14,721 nucleotides of DNA from Hyphochytrium catenoides (lineage: Eukaryota > Sar > Hyphochytriomycetes > Hyphochytriales > Hyphochytriaceae), in contig FLMG01001783.1 in assembly GCA_900088475.1 (NCBI GenBank), positions 1-14,721 of the forward strand. The letters run 5' to 3'. Numbering within the stretch: the first letter of the stretch is position 1; each line of letters starts with the position of its first letter. The notes beneath the pieces are model-generated. The model did no database searches and was not told the DNA's origin. It saw only the letters and a program-made list of their open reading frames with translations. The translations under genes were made by a program, and so were the position numbers. Below are positions 1 through 10,347 of this stretch, in pieces.

Positions 1-699
1 TGGGACAACATTTGGACGACTTGGTGGAAAGTCTCTTCATGTCTGCCATGCATAACGGACAGGTTCGGACCATGAAAGCGAACTACAAGATTCAAGCGGG
101 AGACATACAGGTCATCCGGCCCTTAGCCTACGTCCGAGAGCATGAGACCAAAAAGGTAAGCCAGAAATTGGCCTATCCACAATTACTCCTTCGTCCGGTG
201 TCTGCAGGGTTTTCCCCTTCGAGCCTGTGTTGAGTGTCTTTCTCCCCCTCACTCTCAACGTGATCTTAACGTCTCGTTCCAACAGTTTGCCCAGGAGGCG
301 CGGTTGCCGGTTATCAATGAGAATTGCCCAGCTTGCTTCGAGCAACCGAAAGAGAGGCATAGGATCAAAAAGATGCTGGCCAAGGAGGAATCGCTTTTTC
401 CTGACATCTTTGGCACCATGAAAAAGGCGCTGGTTCCTCTAATGGACGAGGCAATGTATCCCCTCATGACCCAGATAGTGGAGAGGGTGGAGTCCCGCTC
501 CCAGCAGAACAAAAGAAGAAAGCCTGCATCGGCATCGGTGAACCCTACTGAGGCCCGAGAGGAGGCAAAGCGAGCAGAGGAAGAAGAGAGGCGGCGAAAA
601 GAGCTTCTCAAACTGCTAATTGACGTGGACGAGGACACACTGCGGGCTGAACTAGAAAGGCGAAAAGCCAAGCGTCCACGTATCGAGATCGAAGAGTAG
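1..699 (+). CDS. TtcA-type tRNA 2-thiocytidine synthetase, C-terminal part (5' end outside window)
   Basis: PP-loop ATPase of the TtcA family. In bacteria TtcA uses an Fe-S cluster and ATP to thiolate cytidine 32 of tRNA; the eukaryotic target is unknown to me. Exon x runs from before base 1 to 155 in the frame starting at base 3, and the last exon is 286-699, joined in phase 0 across a 130-base GT-AG intron (156-285). The 188 visible residues begin GQHLDDLVESLF, matching the GHHRDD block of E. coli TtcA. Then come IRPLAYVRE and ENCPACFEQPKER, where the CxxC lines up with the CNLC of the bacterial enzyme, which includes a cluster ligand. The N-terminal PP-loop (SGGKDS) lies outside the window. 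The last 80 or so residues are a eukaryote-style charged extension, probably coiled coil, with basic KRRK and RRKAKRPR patches that could be nuclear signals. The frame is open to the window edge, so base 12 (TTG) is not a start. Confidence 0.88.
156..285 (+). other. Intron of the TtcA-type gene
   Basis: Donor AAG|GTAAGC and acceptor TTCCAACAG|TTT. Removal joins the REHETKK and FAQEARLP segments without a frame change, as the family alignment demands. Without splicing, the frame reaches a TGA at 231-233. Confidence 0.88.
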
Positions 700-1305
700 A
701 ACCGCTCCCACCTTTGAAAGAGGCATCTTAAGAAGGAGAGACTTCTAGTCAAAGAGGGGCCCGAGGGCTAAGTTTCCAGCAGCCTTTGTAGGAGAGGATG
801 ACGACACCTCCGATAATAATGCAGTCCTGTACATTAGTTGTGGTCTTGTCGATATAATATGAGCAGTCCCCTTCTTCAAAACGAAAGGAGTTCTGCGACG
901 ACCGCCTGCCTAGTCCCTTACGAAGCCCCACGCTATCAGTACGCATAATGCTCTTGCGATGCTTTTGCCGCCAAAGCGGTTCCTCCTAAGGTGCTTATTT
1001 GGAGGCTTCGCAGTAATGGGAAAATCGCCCAGGGGTAGTGGGACATAGACAGAGCGGCCCCTCCAGGACCTTCACCTACTAACAACAATCATCAAACTAT
1101 CACTTTCAAGGAAGCCGCAAACATTGAGGGCGCCGTGGATAGAATGGACTAATGCACACAGCGCCAGACGAACCAAGCGGGTTCGCCGGTGCCCTCTAAA
1201 AGATAGAGCGCCGAGAACGGCCTCGAACTGGCGGAGAAGATGTGGAAGAATATAACAATTCTAATAAGAGGATAAAGGAAGACGTCCCTTGAAGAGTGAA
1301 CGGGT
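700..1305. other. Intergenic region, no gene recognised
   Basis: It holds the 3' flank of the TtcA-type gene and the lead-in to the CAG array. Frames are closed by frequent stops, and no tRNA, known RNA or transposon signature is seen. The only small structure noticed is a four-base-pair stem CCGC-CAAA-GCGG near 968-979, too short to mean much. Confidence 0.6.
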
Positions 1306-1386
1306 AGCAGCAGCAGCAACAGGAGCAGCAGCAGCACCAACAGCAACAGGAGCAGCAGCAGGAGCAACAACAGCAGCAGCAGCAGC

Positions 1387-1431
<45 letters not shown>

Positions 1432-1465
1432 GCAGCGCAGCAGCAACAACAGCAGCAGCAGTAGC

Positions 1466-1498
<33 letters not shown>

Positions 1499-1566
1499 GC
1501 ACCAACAGCAACAGGAGCAGCAACAACAGCAGCAGCAGCAGCAGTACCAACAGCAACAGCAGCAGC

Positions 1567-1611
<45 letters not shown>

Positions 1612-1799
1612 GCAGCAGCACCAGAGCAGCAGGAGCAGCAACAACAGCAGCAGCAGCAGCAGCGCAGCAGCACCAACAGCAGCAGCACCAACAGCAGCAG
1701 CAGCAGCGCAGCAGCAACAACAGCAACAGCACCAACAGGAGCAGCAGCAGCAACAGCAGCAACAGCAGCAGCAGCAGCACCAACAGCAACAGCAGCAGC

Positions 1800-1845
<46 letters not shown>

Positions 1846-1977
1846 CAGCAGCACCAGCAACAACAGCAACAGCAGCAGCAGCAGCAGCAGCAGCGCAGCA
1901 GCAGCAACAGCAGCAGCGCAGCAGCAGCAACAGCAGCAGCGCAGCAACAACAGCAGCAGCAGCAGCAGCAGCAACAG
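1306..1977. repeat. Degenerate CAG/CAA trinucleotide array (672 bp)
   Basis: Almost pure CAG with CAA, CAC, GAG and GTA interruptions. Ten AGCGCAG junctions (near 1384, 1434, 1463, 1564, 1661, 1705, 1797, 1892, 1915 and 1938) each shift the CAG phase by one, so a fixed reading frame passes from Ala to Gln to Ser blocks and back. The block CGCAGCAGCAACAACAGC recurs at least six times, which suggests growth by segmental duplication of a higher-order unit rather than slippage alone. All six frames are nearly open because CAG and CTG arrays contain no stops, so the open frames are not evidence for coding. I see no start, splice or family signal tying the array to a gene; it is most likely intergenic, but a coding low-complexity exon cannot be excluded. 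Confidence 0.93.
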
Positions 1978-2126
1978 TGGCCTCAGAAATCACCTCTTGT
2001 CGAGTTTGAGTCCTACTCAGTTGGCACCAACGCGGCACCAGACTATCGATCGGTTATCTCTAAGAGAAACTAGGGCATTGTGAAGAAACACCGAAACTAA
2101 AGTTTGTTGAAACAAAGAGCAACTGG

Positions 2127-2132
2127 AAAAAA
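2127..2132 (-). terminator. Pol III terminator of tRNA-Tyr
   Basis: A run of six A on the + strand (T6 on the transcribed sense) begins four bases past the tRNA 3' end, the usual place and form of an RNA polymerase III stop. Confidence 0.85.
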
Positions 2133-2136
2133 GATT

Positions 2137-2220
2137 TCCGGCCTGCCGGAATCGAACCAGCGACCAATTGATGTCTGTTACTACTACAGTCAATCGCTCT
2201 ACCAACTGAGCTAAGGCCGG
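2137..2220 (-). tRNA. tRNA-Tyr (anticodon GTA) with an 11-nt intron
   Basis: All arms fold on the minus strand. The seven-pair acceptor CCGGCCT/AGGCCGG is perfect and starts with the C1-G72 pair typical of eukaryotic tRNA-Tyr. The D arm is GCTC/GAGC around AGTTGGTA, the anticodon stem is ATTGA/TCAAT, and the T arm is GCTGG-TTCGATT-CCGGC with one T-G wobble. The discriminator is A. The anticodon GTA lies at 2185-2187. The 11 extra bases (2173-2183) sit one base 3' of the anticodon, the canonical intron position, and without them the tRNA is 73 nt, the standard length. CCA is not encoded, as expected in a nuclear gene. Internal A box (TAGCTCAGTTGG) and B box (GGTTCGATTCC) are intact. Confidence 0.96.
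2173..2183 (-). other. Intron of tRNA-Tyr
   Basis: Eleven bases between position 37 and 38 of the tRNA, to be removed by the tRNA splicing endonuclease. Its placement follows from the seven-base anticodon loop that must remain. Confidence 0.88.
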
Positions 2221-2228
2221 GAAATGCT

Positions 2229-2258
2229 TGATACAGTGATTTCATCTTGGGTATATAT
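2229..2258 (-). promoter_or_regulatory. Upstream TATA-like and CAA motifs of tRNA-Tyr
   Basis: Read on the minus strand, TATATATA lies about 32-38 bases before the tRNA 5' end (2252-2258 on +), and a CAA trinucleotide lies at -10 to -8. This pairing is known from plant and some yeast tRNA genes, where TATA aids TFIIIB placement and CAA marks the start site. Function here is inferred from spacing only. Confidence 0.5.
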
Positions 2259-4782
<2,524 letters not shown>

Positions 4783-4918
4783 GCCTCCTGGAGGCTGAGG
4801 GCTGCACACGCCCTTTATAGTTTGTACATTAATTATCTATACAAGAATCTTGTTGGCTTTCTAAGGTTGCACAGTCTGTGCTCTCTATCTGAAGCCACCG
4901 ATCTATCTAGAAGGACTG

Positions 4919-7530
4919 TCAAACCTGCTCAGTCTGCCATCCAATGGAGTGCAAAAGCTTCTGTAGTTTGGCCTTTTCTCTGGCTGACTGACGGCCATTG
5001 TGTCCACAGTTCAATGGGATCAGATACCCTAACTCTGGATCTGCGGACATCTTTCCTGTCCTTTCAAGCTCTTCCCGTCCCTTCTTTTGTGTTTGCAATC
5101 TCTCGCTAAAGGTATCTACCAGGTAAGAGATAAACCCAACTAAGAAGGCGACCTCTGGATCGCCATTGAGAGCCGGATTGCTGGCAAGTACCTAGCGCGA
5201 GGATGCGGCAAAGCTGAGCAAGGCAGGCACTAGAAGAGTAATAGCACTTCAATCCGACAAATGCAACTTCTAATAACATAGAGGCAAGCGACAGCAGGTC
5301 CCCAGGGCAAGTGCAGGTGAGAGATACAGGGCCACGACTACAAATAAAGCGGGAGCTAGTCTTCGCCAAAGTACAGTGAGTTTTGGCAAAAGATGACAAC
5401 GTCAGAGCTTACCTGTCCTAGTTTGCCCTCTGCTTTCACGAGGCCTACTGGCACGATTCTCGTGGCAACATGCTGATCTACCAGGCACTCTGACCCACAG
5501 TTCGCCAGCACTTGCGGACCCCATGTTAGAAGCGAACAGCACCAGGAACGTACACCGTCTAGCCCTCGACCTAAGGCTTGACCAAGAATCTGCCCACAGT
5601 GACCGTCACAAGCCACTAGAGCCATCCAAAGCTGTGTGAGGAGACAGTAGGATCCTTCAGCTGAAGTTATACCAAACAGGAGATCATAACCGCTAAGGGG
5701 AAGGACCAACCTGCACCATATCCGAAGAGGGACCCTGAGGGTCGTGCACCTTCTCACCAAGCTTCCGTAGTAGCACATAAAAGGCTTGGATATGCTCTTC
5801 TCTGAGGGCTATACCTGGGAAGATCAAGAAAGTCCTTGAGACATCGATGGCAACTTTTCATTTAATGATATAAGAAGACTTCAAGCCGAGAGAGTGCTTG
5901 CCACAATGTAAGCCCAGACTTCCATCGAGAAGACGCTTTCGAGCCTCTAGGAGATAATGGTTGTGAAAAGTTCAAGCGGTCGAAAAGAAGCGGAGAAAGG
6001 CAACGTACCTCTTACTGGAGGCATTAGCCCGTTAAGATCTCTCAGCTTAGGATCGAGTGGTCTGTTATATTCGCAATTATAGCCAAGCTCCTTGATCATG
6101 GCAATTCCCGCTTTTAGTGACGAAGGGTCGGTAACGATCTAAGAGATATAATGGAGTGTCTAAGCCTTACGATATCAGTTTTAGAGCCACTATCCAGAGC
6201 GTGAGACTCACCTCGTCTTCTGGGTCACAGCAGACGATCTTTAAACATCTCGCTTCCAGGTACCTGAATCCGATTCCCATGGGCACAACTACTTAGCAGC
6301 GTGGATATCAACACATACCCCTTGGCGTGGATTCTTGTCTCACCTTTCCACATTATCCGATTGCCAAAAAGTTGCCCATTTAAGGCCCGCTCCCGCCCAA
6401 GGGGCAATCAACTTCCTCGCGACTGCCGGCAAGTTGGCGAACGTCCTATCGGCAACGACAAAATCGACATCGCAGTACCTACACGATAAGAAGAAGATCG
6501 AGACGACGTTGGGCCTATCGTCAGAGACTGAAGTGGACAGATGGTCATCTTTATGAGTTTGATAGTTTGAATTAACCACCGGTGGACGCTCCTATACTCC
6601 CTCTTTGCCGTTTATAGTGATACAAGCCTTACCTCGCCAAATATATGGCCACCATTCCTCCTATGGACTCTCCGTGCACTCCTATAGACTTCATGCCCCT
6701 AGAACTTCGGAGATACTCGACAACCGCCTCCCCGTCTCTGTTATTGGCGTCGGGAGAAGGAGATCCGGTACTCCTAACGTAGCTTCCAGACACTAGAGTA
6801 AGTTATCAAGTTGTTGCCGTTGCCAATCGCTCCCCTCTCTCCTTTTGATTGTCTGCACACAAAAAGCGCAATCTCGTAACCTCATCAACCCGTCTCGTGA
6901 TGCCTGGCTTTATCTTACTCTTCCTAATTCTCCTCTACCTTACCCCCTGTAGTTCCAGACAAACACATTGCAGCCGAGCTCTGTGTAGAACTGCACCCAG
7001 TCCGACTGAATAGGCTGGCACTCATAGATTCCAGCGTTGGGATTACAGAGAATCACAATACGGGAGGACGGAGAAGCGGAAGCTCCTTTGCTCGACGTGG
7101 GAGGTATGAACATCCCGTCAATCCTGTTCTTATCTTTCCCTACAATGACAATCTCCTCGCCGCTAAACCTGCATGAGAAGGAAAGAAGAACGTTAACCTC
7201 TTAGTTGGACTCGTACATCTCTCATCATACCCTCATACACCTCCCGTCAAATCCTCCTTTTGATTGACTACATCAACTCTCATCTTCTTACGGCTGTTGA
7301 GTTCCTTTATCGTATCCGTTCCACTTTCATAGATTCGCAGTTTTTTCTCTCAGCGCCTTATAGGCTTTCACTTTCTTCACTTTTCCTCTCTCTCTTGTCT
7401 CTCTCTCTTTCTCTGTCAGCATGGAACCGGCTTTCCTGTTATTGTTATGCCGTCTATGTATTCTATATCCTTCTCTTCACAAACCCAAACTATAGTAGCT
7501 GACGCACCGGTTTGCCAAGTCTGCGCGCAT
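4919..7530 (-). CDS. Alpha/beta hydrolase, probably membrane-tethered serine hydrolase
   Basis: Minus-strand exons, in transcript order: 7168-6944, 6782-6633, 6478-6344, 6263-6212, 6138-6009, 5814-5758, 5660-5413 and 5191-4919 (TGA). The first five carry the fold: IVILCNPNAGIYE, then SDWVQFYTELGCNVFVWNYRGY, then the nucleophile elbow GESIGG (Ser codon 6667-6665), then VDFVVADRTFANL and IVCCDPEDE (acid region), with CGHNG near the C-terminus supplying the likely His (codon 5002-5000). This order matches protist hydrolases related to the BEM46/Chlamydia 43-kDa type. The substrate is unknown. The 5' end is unsettled. As a separate gene, it could start at ATG 7530 with exon 7530-7508 joined in phase to 7168. 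Otherwise it continues upstream into the membrane-protein frame ending at 7576. The join 5758/5660 (acceptor 5660 or 5654) and the stretch 5192-5412 are the least certain internal parts. Confidence 0.85.
5192..5412 (-). other. Last intron of the hydrolase gene, with a possible hidden exon
   Basis: Donor CAG|GTAAGC (5412) to acceptor GCGCTAG (5192) joins two exons in phase 0. Inside it, a frame read as PGDLLSLASMLLEVAFVG around 5300-5245 looks protein-like but has no matching pair of splice sites that I can find, so I leave it out of the coding model. Confidence 0.4.
7169..7507 (-). other. Intron-like stretch at the 5' side of the hydrolase
   Basis: Ends in a good acceptor (CTTTCCTTCTCATGCAG) directly before the exon encoding FSGEEIVIVG. 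The donor CG|GTGCGT at 7507 is in phase with it. The + strand between 7370 and 7412 is CT-rich. No convincing further exon was found here. Confidence 0.5.
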
Positions 7531-7575
7531 AAGGTTCAGATTTGCGGCGCCTGCAGAGGAAGGTCGAGGGCAGTC

Positions 7576-9278
7576 TTAGAGCACGAATAAGAAGACAATG
7601 AAAGCGACCAGAGCGAGCACAGAGAGCCACACGGGAACTCCAGATAGGCTGGCTCGTAGCGTCATAGAATCGGCAGCAGCTAGACCAAAATTTATTCTAC
7701 CTGAAAGCGGGAAGCGAGAATGGTAGCACTGGTAAACAAGCCCCAACGGTCCCGAGAAGGGTCTTTCGCCCTCTCCCAAAAGGTCAGAAGAGAACGCTAG
7801 CTTCTTCGCTGAGGTTTCCAAGGCCTTAATGCTAGGATAGTAGCTCTCGCCGTGAGAGTTTGAGCTCGAAGTGCCCTTCTCCTCTGCCGCGCGTGCAGTT
7901 AAACGCAGCCTCTCCGTCTCGAACTGCGAAATAGTTGCATGGTCTAGAGATGCTAACAGAGGTTCGAGAGCCTTTATACCTTGCACCACTTCGAGGAGAA
8001 GTTCGCTCAGCTGCAGCCAACGAAGGTGGAGGTTAGACAGGATCATGGTGGCAAGTTGACAATTGAGGGAGGACAGCGTTGATGCTAGCAAGAGACGTCT
8101 CTCAGCATAGAGAACGCAGGTGTCAAACGTCAGGTTTCAGTGAATTCGGCCCAATTCAGTAAACTATTGAAGAGGACCACAAGGACATCACAAGGCTCTT
8201 CGCCCTTACACTATGTCCGGCCTCTGTGATAGTGCCTCTTGTGTCTTGAAGAGAGAGAGCAGCCTGAAGTGGCGCCAAGTGCTCCTCTTGACAATAGTTT
8301 ACGTCCTAAAACCGTGCACATATTGTCACGTTAGAAGTCTTTTGGAAAGCTGTACTAGGACCGTAGGGGTGAAGCGAAGGACATTGGGCTGACGGAGCGA
8401 GCAACGGAGATATTGTCACCTGGAGTGCATTCCCGAACTCAAACTTTCTCCCGTTTTCCTGGTCAGCTGCCAGCAGCATCTGACACAAGTCGAGGAGAGC
8501 CTCTGAGGACACCATCAGACGTTTATTGAGCATGCGGGCGTACTCATGCTCAATATCCCTAATGACCATAGGCATAGCTCCGGGATAGGTAAGGGATCGA
8601 GCCAAAACAAAAATCGCCGTATAGCAGCCTGTGATCGAGAAAGAGAAAAAGCAACGTTTGATGAGTTGCTGTTCACTCTCCATAGACAAGGCCGGTCTCC
8701 TCCCAGCCCAAGAAGTAGTCATAGGGAACTCGCACCAGAGCGCTGGTTGTAAGATTGGAGAGGAGATCAGAGTCGAAACACCACGACAAAAGTTGACGGA
8801 TGGGTCAATCGAGGCAACAGTCTAGGAACAAGATAAGGTAACGAGAGTTAATGCTAAGCCATGGTGACAGGAGCAAACGACCAGGTGGAAGTGGGGCAGT
8901 GAAGTATCTATAGGGCAAACCTAGGAGTATGAGGGCCAAGAGACCAGGCTGCGTGAGGACGCTAGCTAGCCAACGGAAGGTAACCCATGTGGTGGCAAAG
9001 AGAGCTTGAAGCACAAGAACCACCATCGCAGTTAATTTTGGGTTCACGATGAGGATGCGAAAAGGGAGCCACAATTGCTCTGCTAGGTAGACGGGGTCCC
9101 CGGTTTGCTCGTCCTCTGGCCTCTTCCCTCTCTCGCAAGCCCGTGCCTGGGGTGCCATTTGGGCTTCTGAACTATCACCTCTCTGCTGGACCATGCATTC
9201 TTCTAGGGCTCGGGGACTTGTATCCTCCACAAGTGGCTGGAAAGCAGGCGCGGTCAAGTTGACTCGCACATCAGCCAT
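7576..9278 (-). CDS. Multi-pass membrane protein of unknown family; probable N-terminal half of the hydrolase
   Basis: Family not recognised. The ATG at 9278 has a good context (GGCATGGCT). Proposed exons: 9278-8882, 8742-8420 and 8100-7576, phases matching, about 414 aa. The first junction is uncertain: a frame from 8821 is also open, but its acceptor has no phase-matched donor. Visible parts: a polar N-terminus (about 70 residues), two hydrophobic segments (near KLTAMVVLVLQALFATTWV and LLALILLGL), a third (CYTAIFVLARSL), a long helical middle (MVIRDIEHEYARML; LSELLLEVVQGIKALEPLLASL), and a last membrane helix VWLSVLALVAFIVFLF just before TAA. Read alone it would be a tail-anchored or polytopic protein. 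However, only a short distance separates it from the same-strand hydrolase, and protist relatives of that hydrolase carry N-terminal membrane segments. In another frame just past the TAA is RRKSEPYARRLG, a plausible cytosolic continuation. I therefore favour one gene, with the join unresolved. Confidence 0.65.
8101..8419 (-). other. Intron with inverted repeat in the membrane-protein gene
   Basis: Donor CAG|GTGACA to acceptor GCTGAG, phase 0 on both sides. It contains the inverted repeat at 8160-8301. The donor word GTGACAATAT is repeated 90 bases downstream (+ 8320-8329). Confidence 0.6.
8160..8301. repeat. Imperfect inverted repeat inside an intron
   Basis: TAAACTATTG(AAGAGGA) at 8160-8176 is the reverse complement, with two bases missing, of TCCTCTTGACAATAGTTTA at 8283-8301. 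The match extends weakly inward (CCAC against GTGC). The loop is about 105 bases. It could be a remnant of a small terminal-inverted-repeat element or a structured intron; no target-site duplication was identified. Confidence 0.65.
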
Positions 9279-9539
9279 GCCTTGCCTGGCACTACATCTC
9301 ACACAGACATCATCATTGGGAGAATTAGTCTACGGCTGAGACTCTACCAGCGCGCACTGCATGCGACGGTATGGTTCTGATGCCCCTAATAATGATAGCC
9401 TTGACGCCATGCTCGTGCAATGATCTAGGCCCTCAGTCGGCAAGGGCTTCAATCCTAATCTTAGCCTCGAGGCACCTCTGGGACTGGGTGCATCACATTC
9501 TTCGTCCCAACTCGCTGTTTCTCTCTCATCTCGTTACTC

Positions 9540-9688
9540 GGAGGACAGCCTCCCTCTTCCCTTCTCTCTCCCTCCTATAAAAACTCTCTCTCTCCTCTCT
9601 CCCTCTCTGTATCCATCTCTCTCTCTCTTTTCTCTCTGTCTTTCACACACTCTCTCTCTCTTTCTCTCTTTTTCTCTCTCTCTCTTTT

Positions 9689-9742
<54 letters not shown>

Positions 9743-9765
9743 CTCTTTCTTTCTTTCTGCCTGTT
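9540..9765 (+). repeat. CT-rich polypyrimidine microsatellite
   Basis: About 220 bases that are nearly all pyrimidine on the + strand, with a pure (CT)n core near 9690-9737 and T runs. Its reverse strand gives an open Arg-Glu-Arg-Glu frame, which is a composition artefact. Such mirror-symmetric tracts can form triplex DNA and are common near promoters. Confidence 0.9.
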
Positions 9766-9847
9766 TCCGTCTTACTACCGCTAACGGCACTATATCCCTA
9801 ACCAGAATGAATAGTTCCAAATACAGTGCGATTGTAGTACTTGCAGG

Positions 9848-9963
9848 AAAGCGGCTTCAGGGGCCAAAGTCCTTCTTCTATATTCAGGCCTCACTTTCAC
9901 TAAGGTCCGAAATCATGCGACTGACCAGGGGTTACTTCAGAAATCATCTTCGGAAGCCGCTTT
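9848..9963. repeat. 11-bp perfect inverted repeat
   Basis: AAAGCGGCTTC (9848-9858) and GAAGCCGCTTT (9953-9963) are exact reverse complements about 94 bases apart. They could be the base of a long stem or the ends of a short element. The word GAAATCAT also occurs twice inside. Confidence 0.6.
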
Positions 9964-10347
9964 GAGTGATCTTTCACGTTGCGTTTGCCAGGTAAATATT
10001 AGCCTTTAGCGCTGCGTGAGTGAACCCATCATCTTTTGGAAAGTGTGTCTTTGATGATTGGCAAGCTCTGTTGATTCTTTCTCTCTCTGGCGGTGATGGG
10101 CCGCGGCGACCTAGGCCTGACGTCCAGGTAAGGAAGGAGAAGCTTTTTATCGGCGACTCAGCCTGCTGCAGGGCTCAATGGGCGGAGCAGGGAGTGGTAG
10201 TAAGAAGAGCCACAGCGACCAGCTCTTAGGTTCTGCAGATTTGTTAAGGCAGGTGCTATTGGCCATGCGCTAAAGACGGAGGATTGAACACTTGATTAGT
10301 CTGGAGAGATAGCAAGCTCGTGCGGCGAGTAAATTGATCCTCACAAG

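Larger units (their letters stand above)
9279..10347. other. Divergent intergenic region (membrane/hydrolase gene and tetraspanin gene)
   Basis: Should contain promoters for both directions. It holds the CT tract (9540-9765), a TATAAAAA word at 9576-9583 far from either start codon, and an inverted repeat at 9848-9963. Consensus-like donors (CAG|GTAAAT near 9991; CAG|GTAAGG near 10129) hint at a 5' UTR intron upstream of the tetraspanin, unproven. No coding frame is supported. Confidence 0.55.

Noticed and set aside
12-233. A 73-residue frame starting at TTG 12
   Set aside because: The frame is open to the window edge and the family motif (GQHLDD) begins before it; the part after 155 is intron. 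It is one exon of the TtcA-type gene.
255-752. 165-residue antisense frame opposite the TtcA-type exon
   Set aside because: Ser/Arg-rich shadow of the Glu/Lys/Arg-rich coding strand.
968-979. Small hairpin as a possible RNA gene
   Set aside because: Only four base pairs, no flanking RNA-gene signals.
1306-1977. CAG array as a CRISPR-like repeat-spacer array
   Set aside because: Simple trinucleotide repeat in a eukaryotic setting; no fixed repeat with unique spacers and no cas genes.
1149-2083. Long open frames on both strands through the CAG array (poly-Ala/Gln/Ser on plus; poly-Leu/Cys/Ala on minus)
   Set aside because: Stop-free by composition; residue type rotates at each CG junction and no start, splice or homology supports them.
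5356-5778. 140-residue minus frame taken as a whole gene from its ATG
   Set aside because: Only its middle (about 5660-5413) is coding; the N-terminal part is the preceding exon read in the wrong frame plus intron.
8821-8881. Two tiny introns with an 11-nt microexon, to rescue the acceptor at 8821
   Set aside because: It would need introns of 28 and 21 bases, far below any other intron here; a single intron 8881-8743 keeps phase.
9575-9820. Minus-strand Arg-Glu repeat frame
   Set aside because: Translation of the CT/GA microsatellite.
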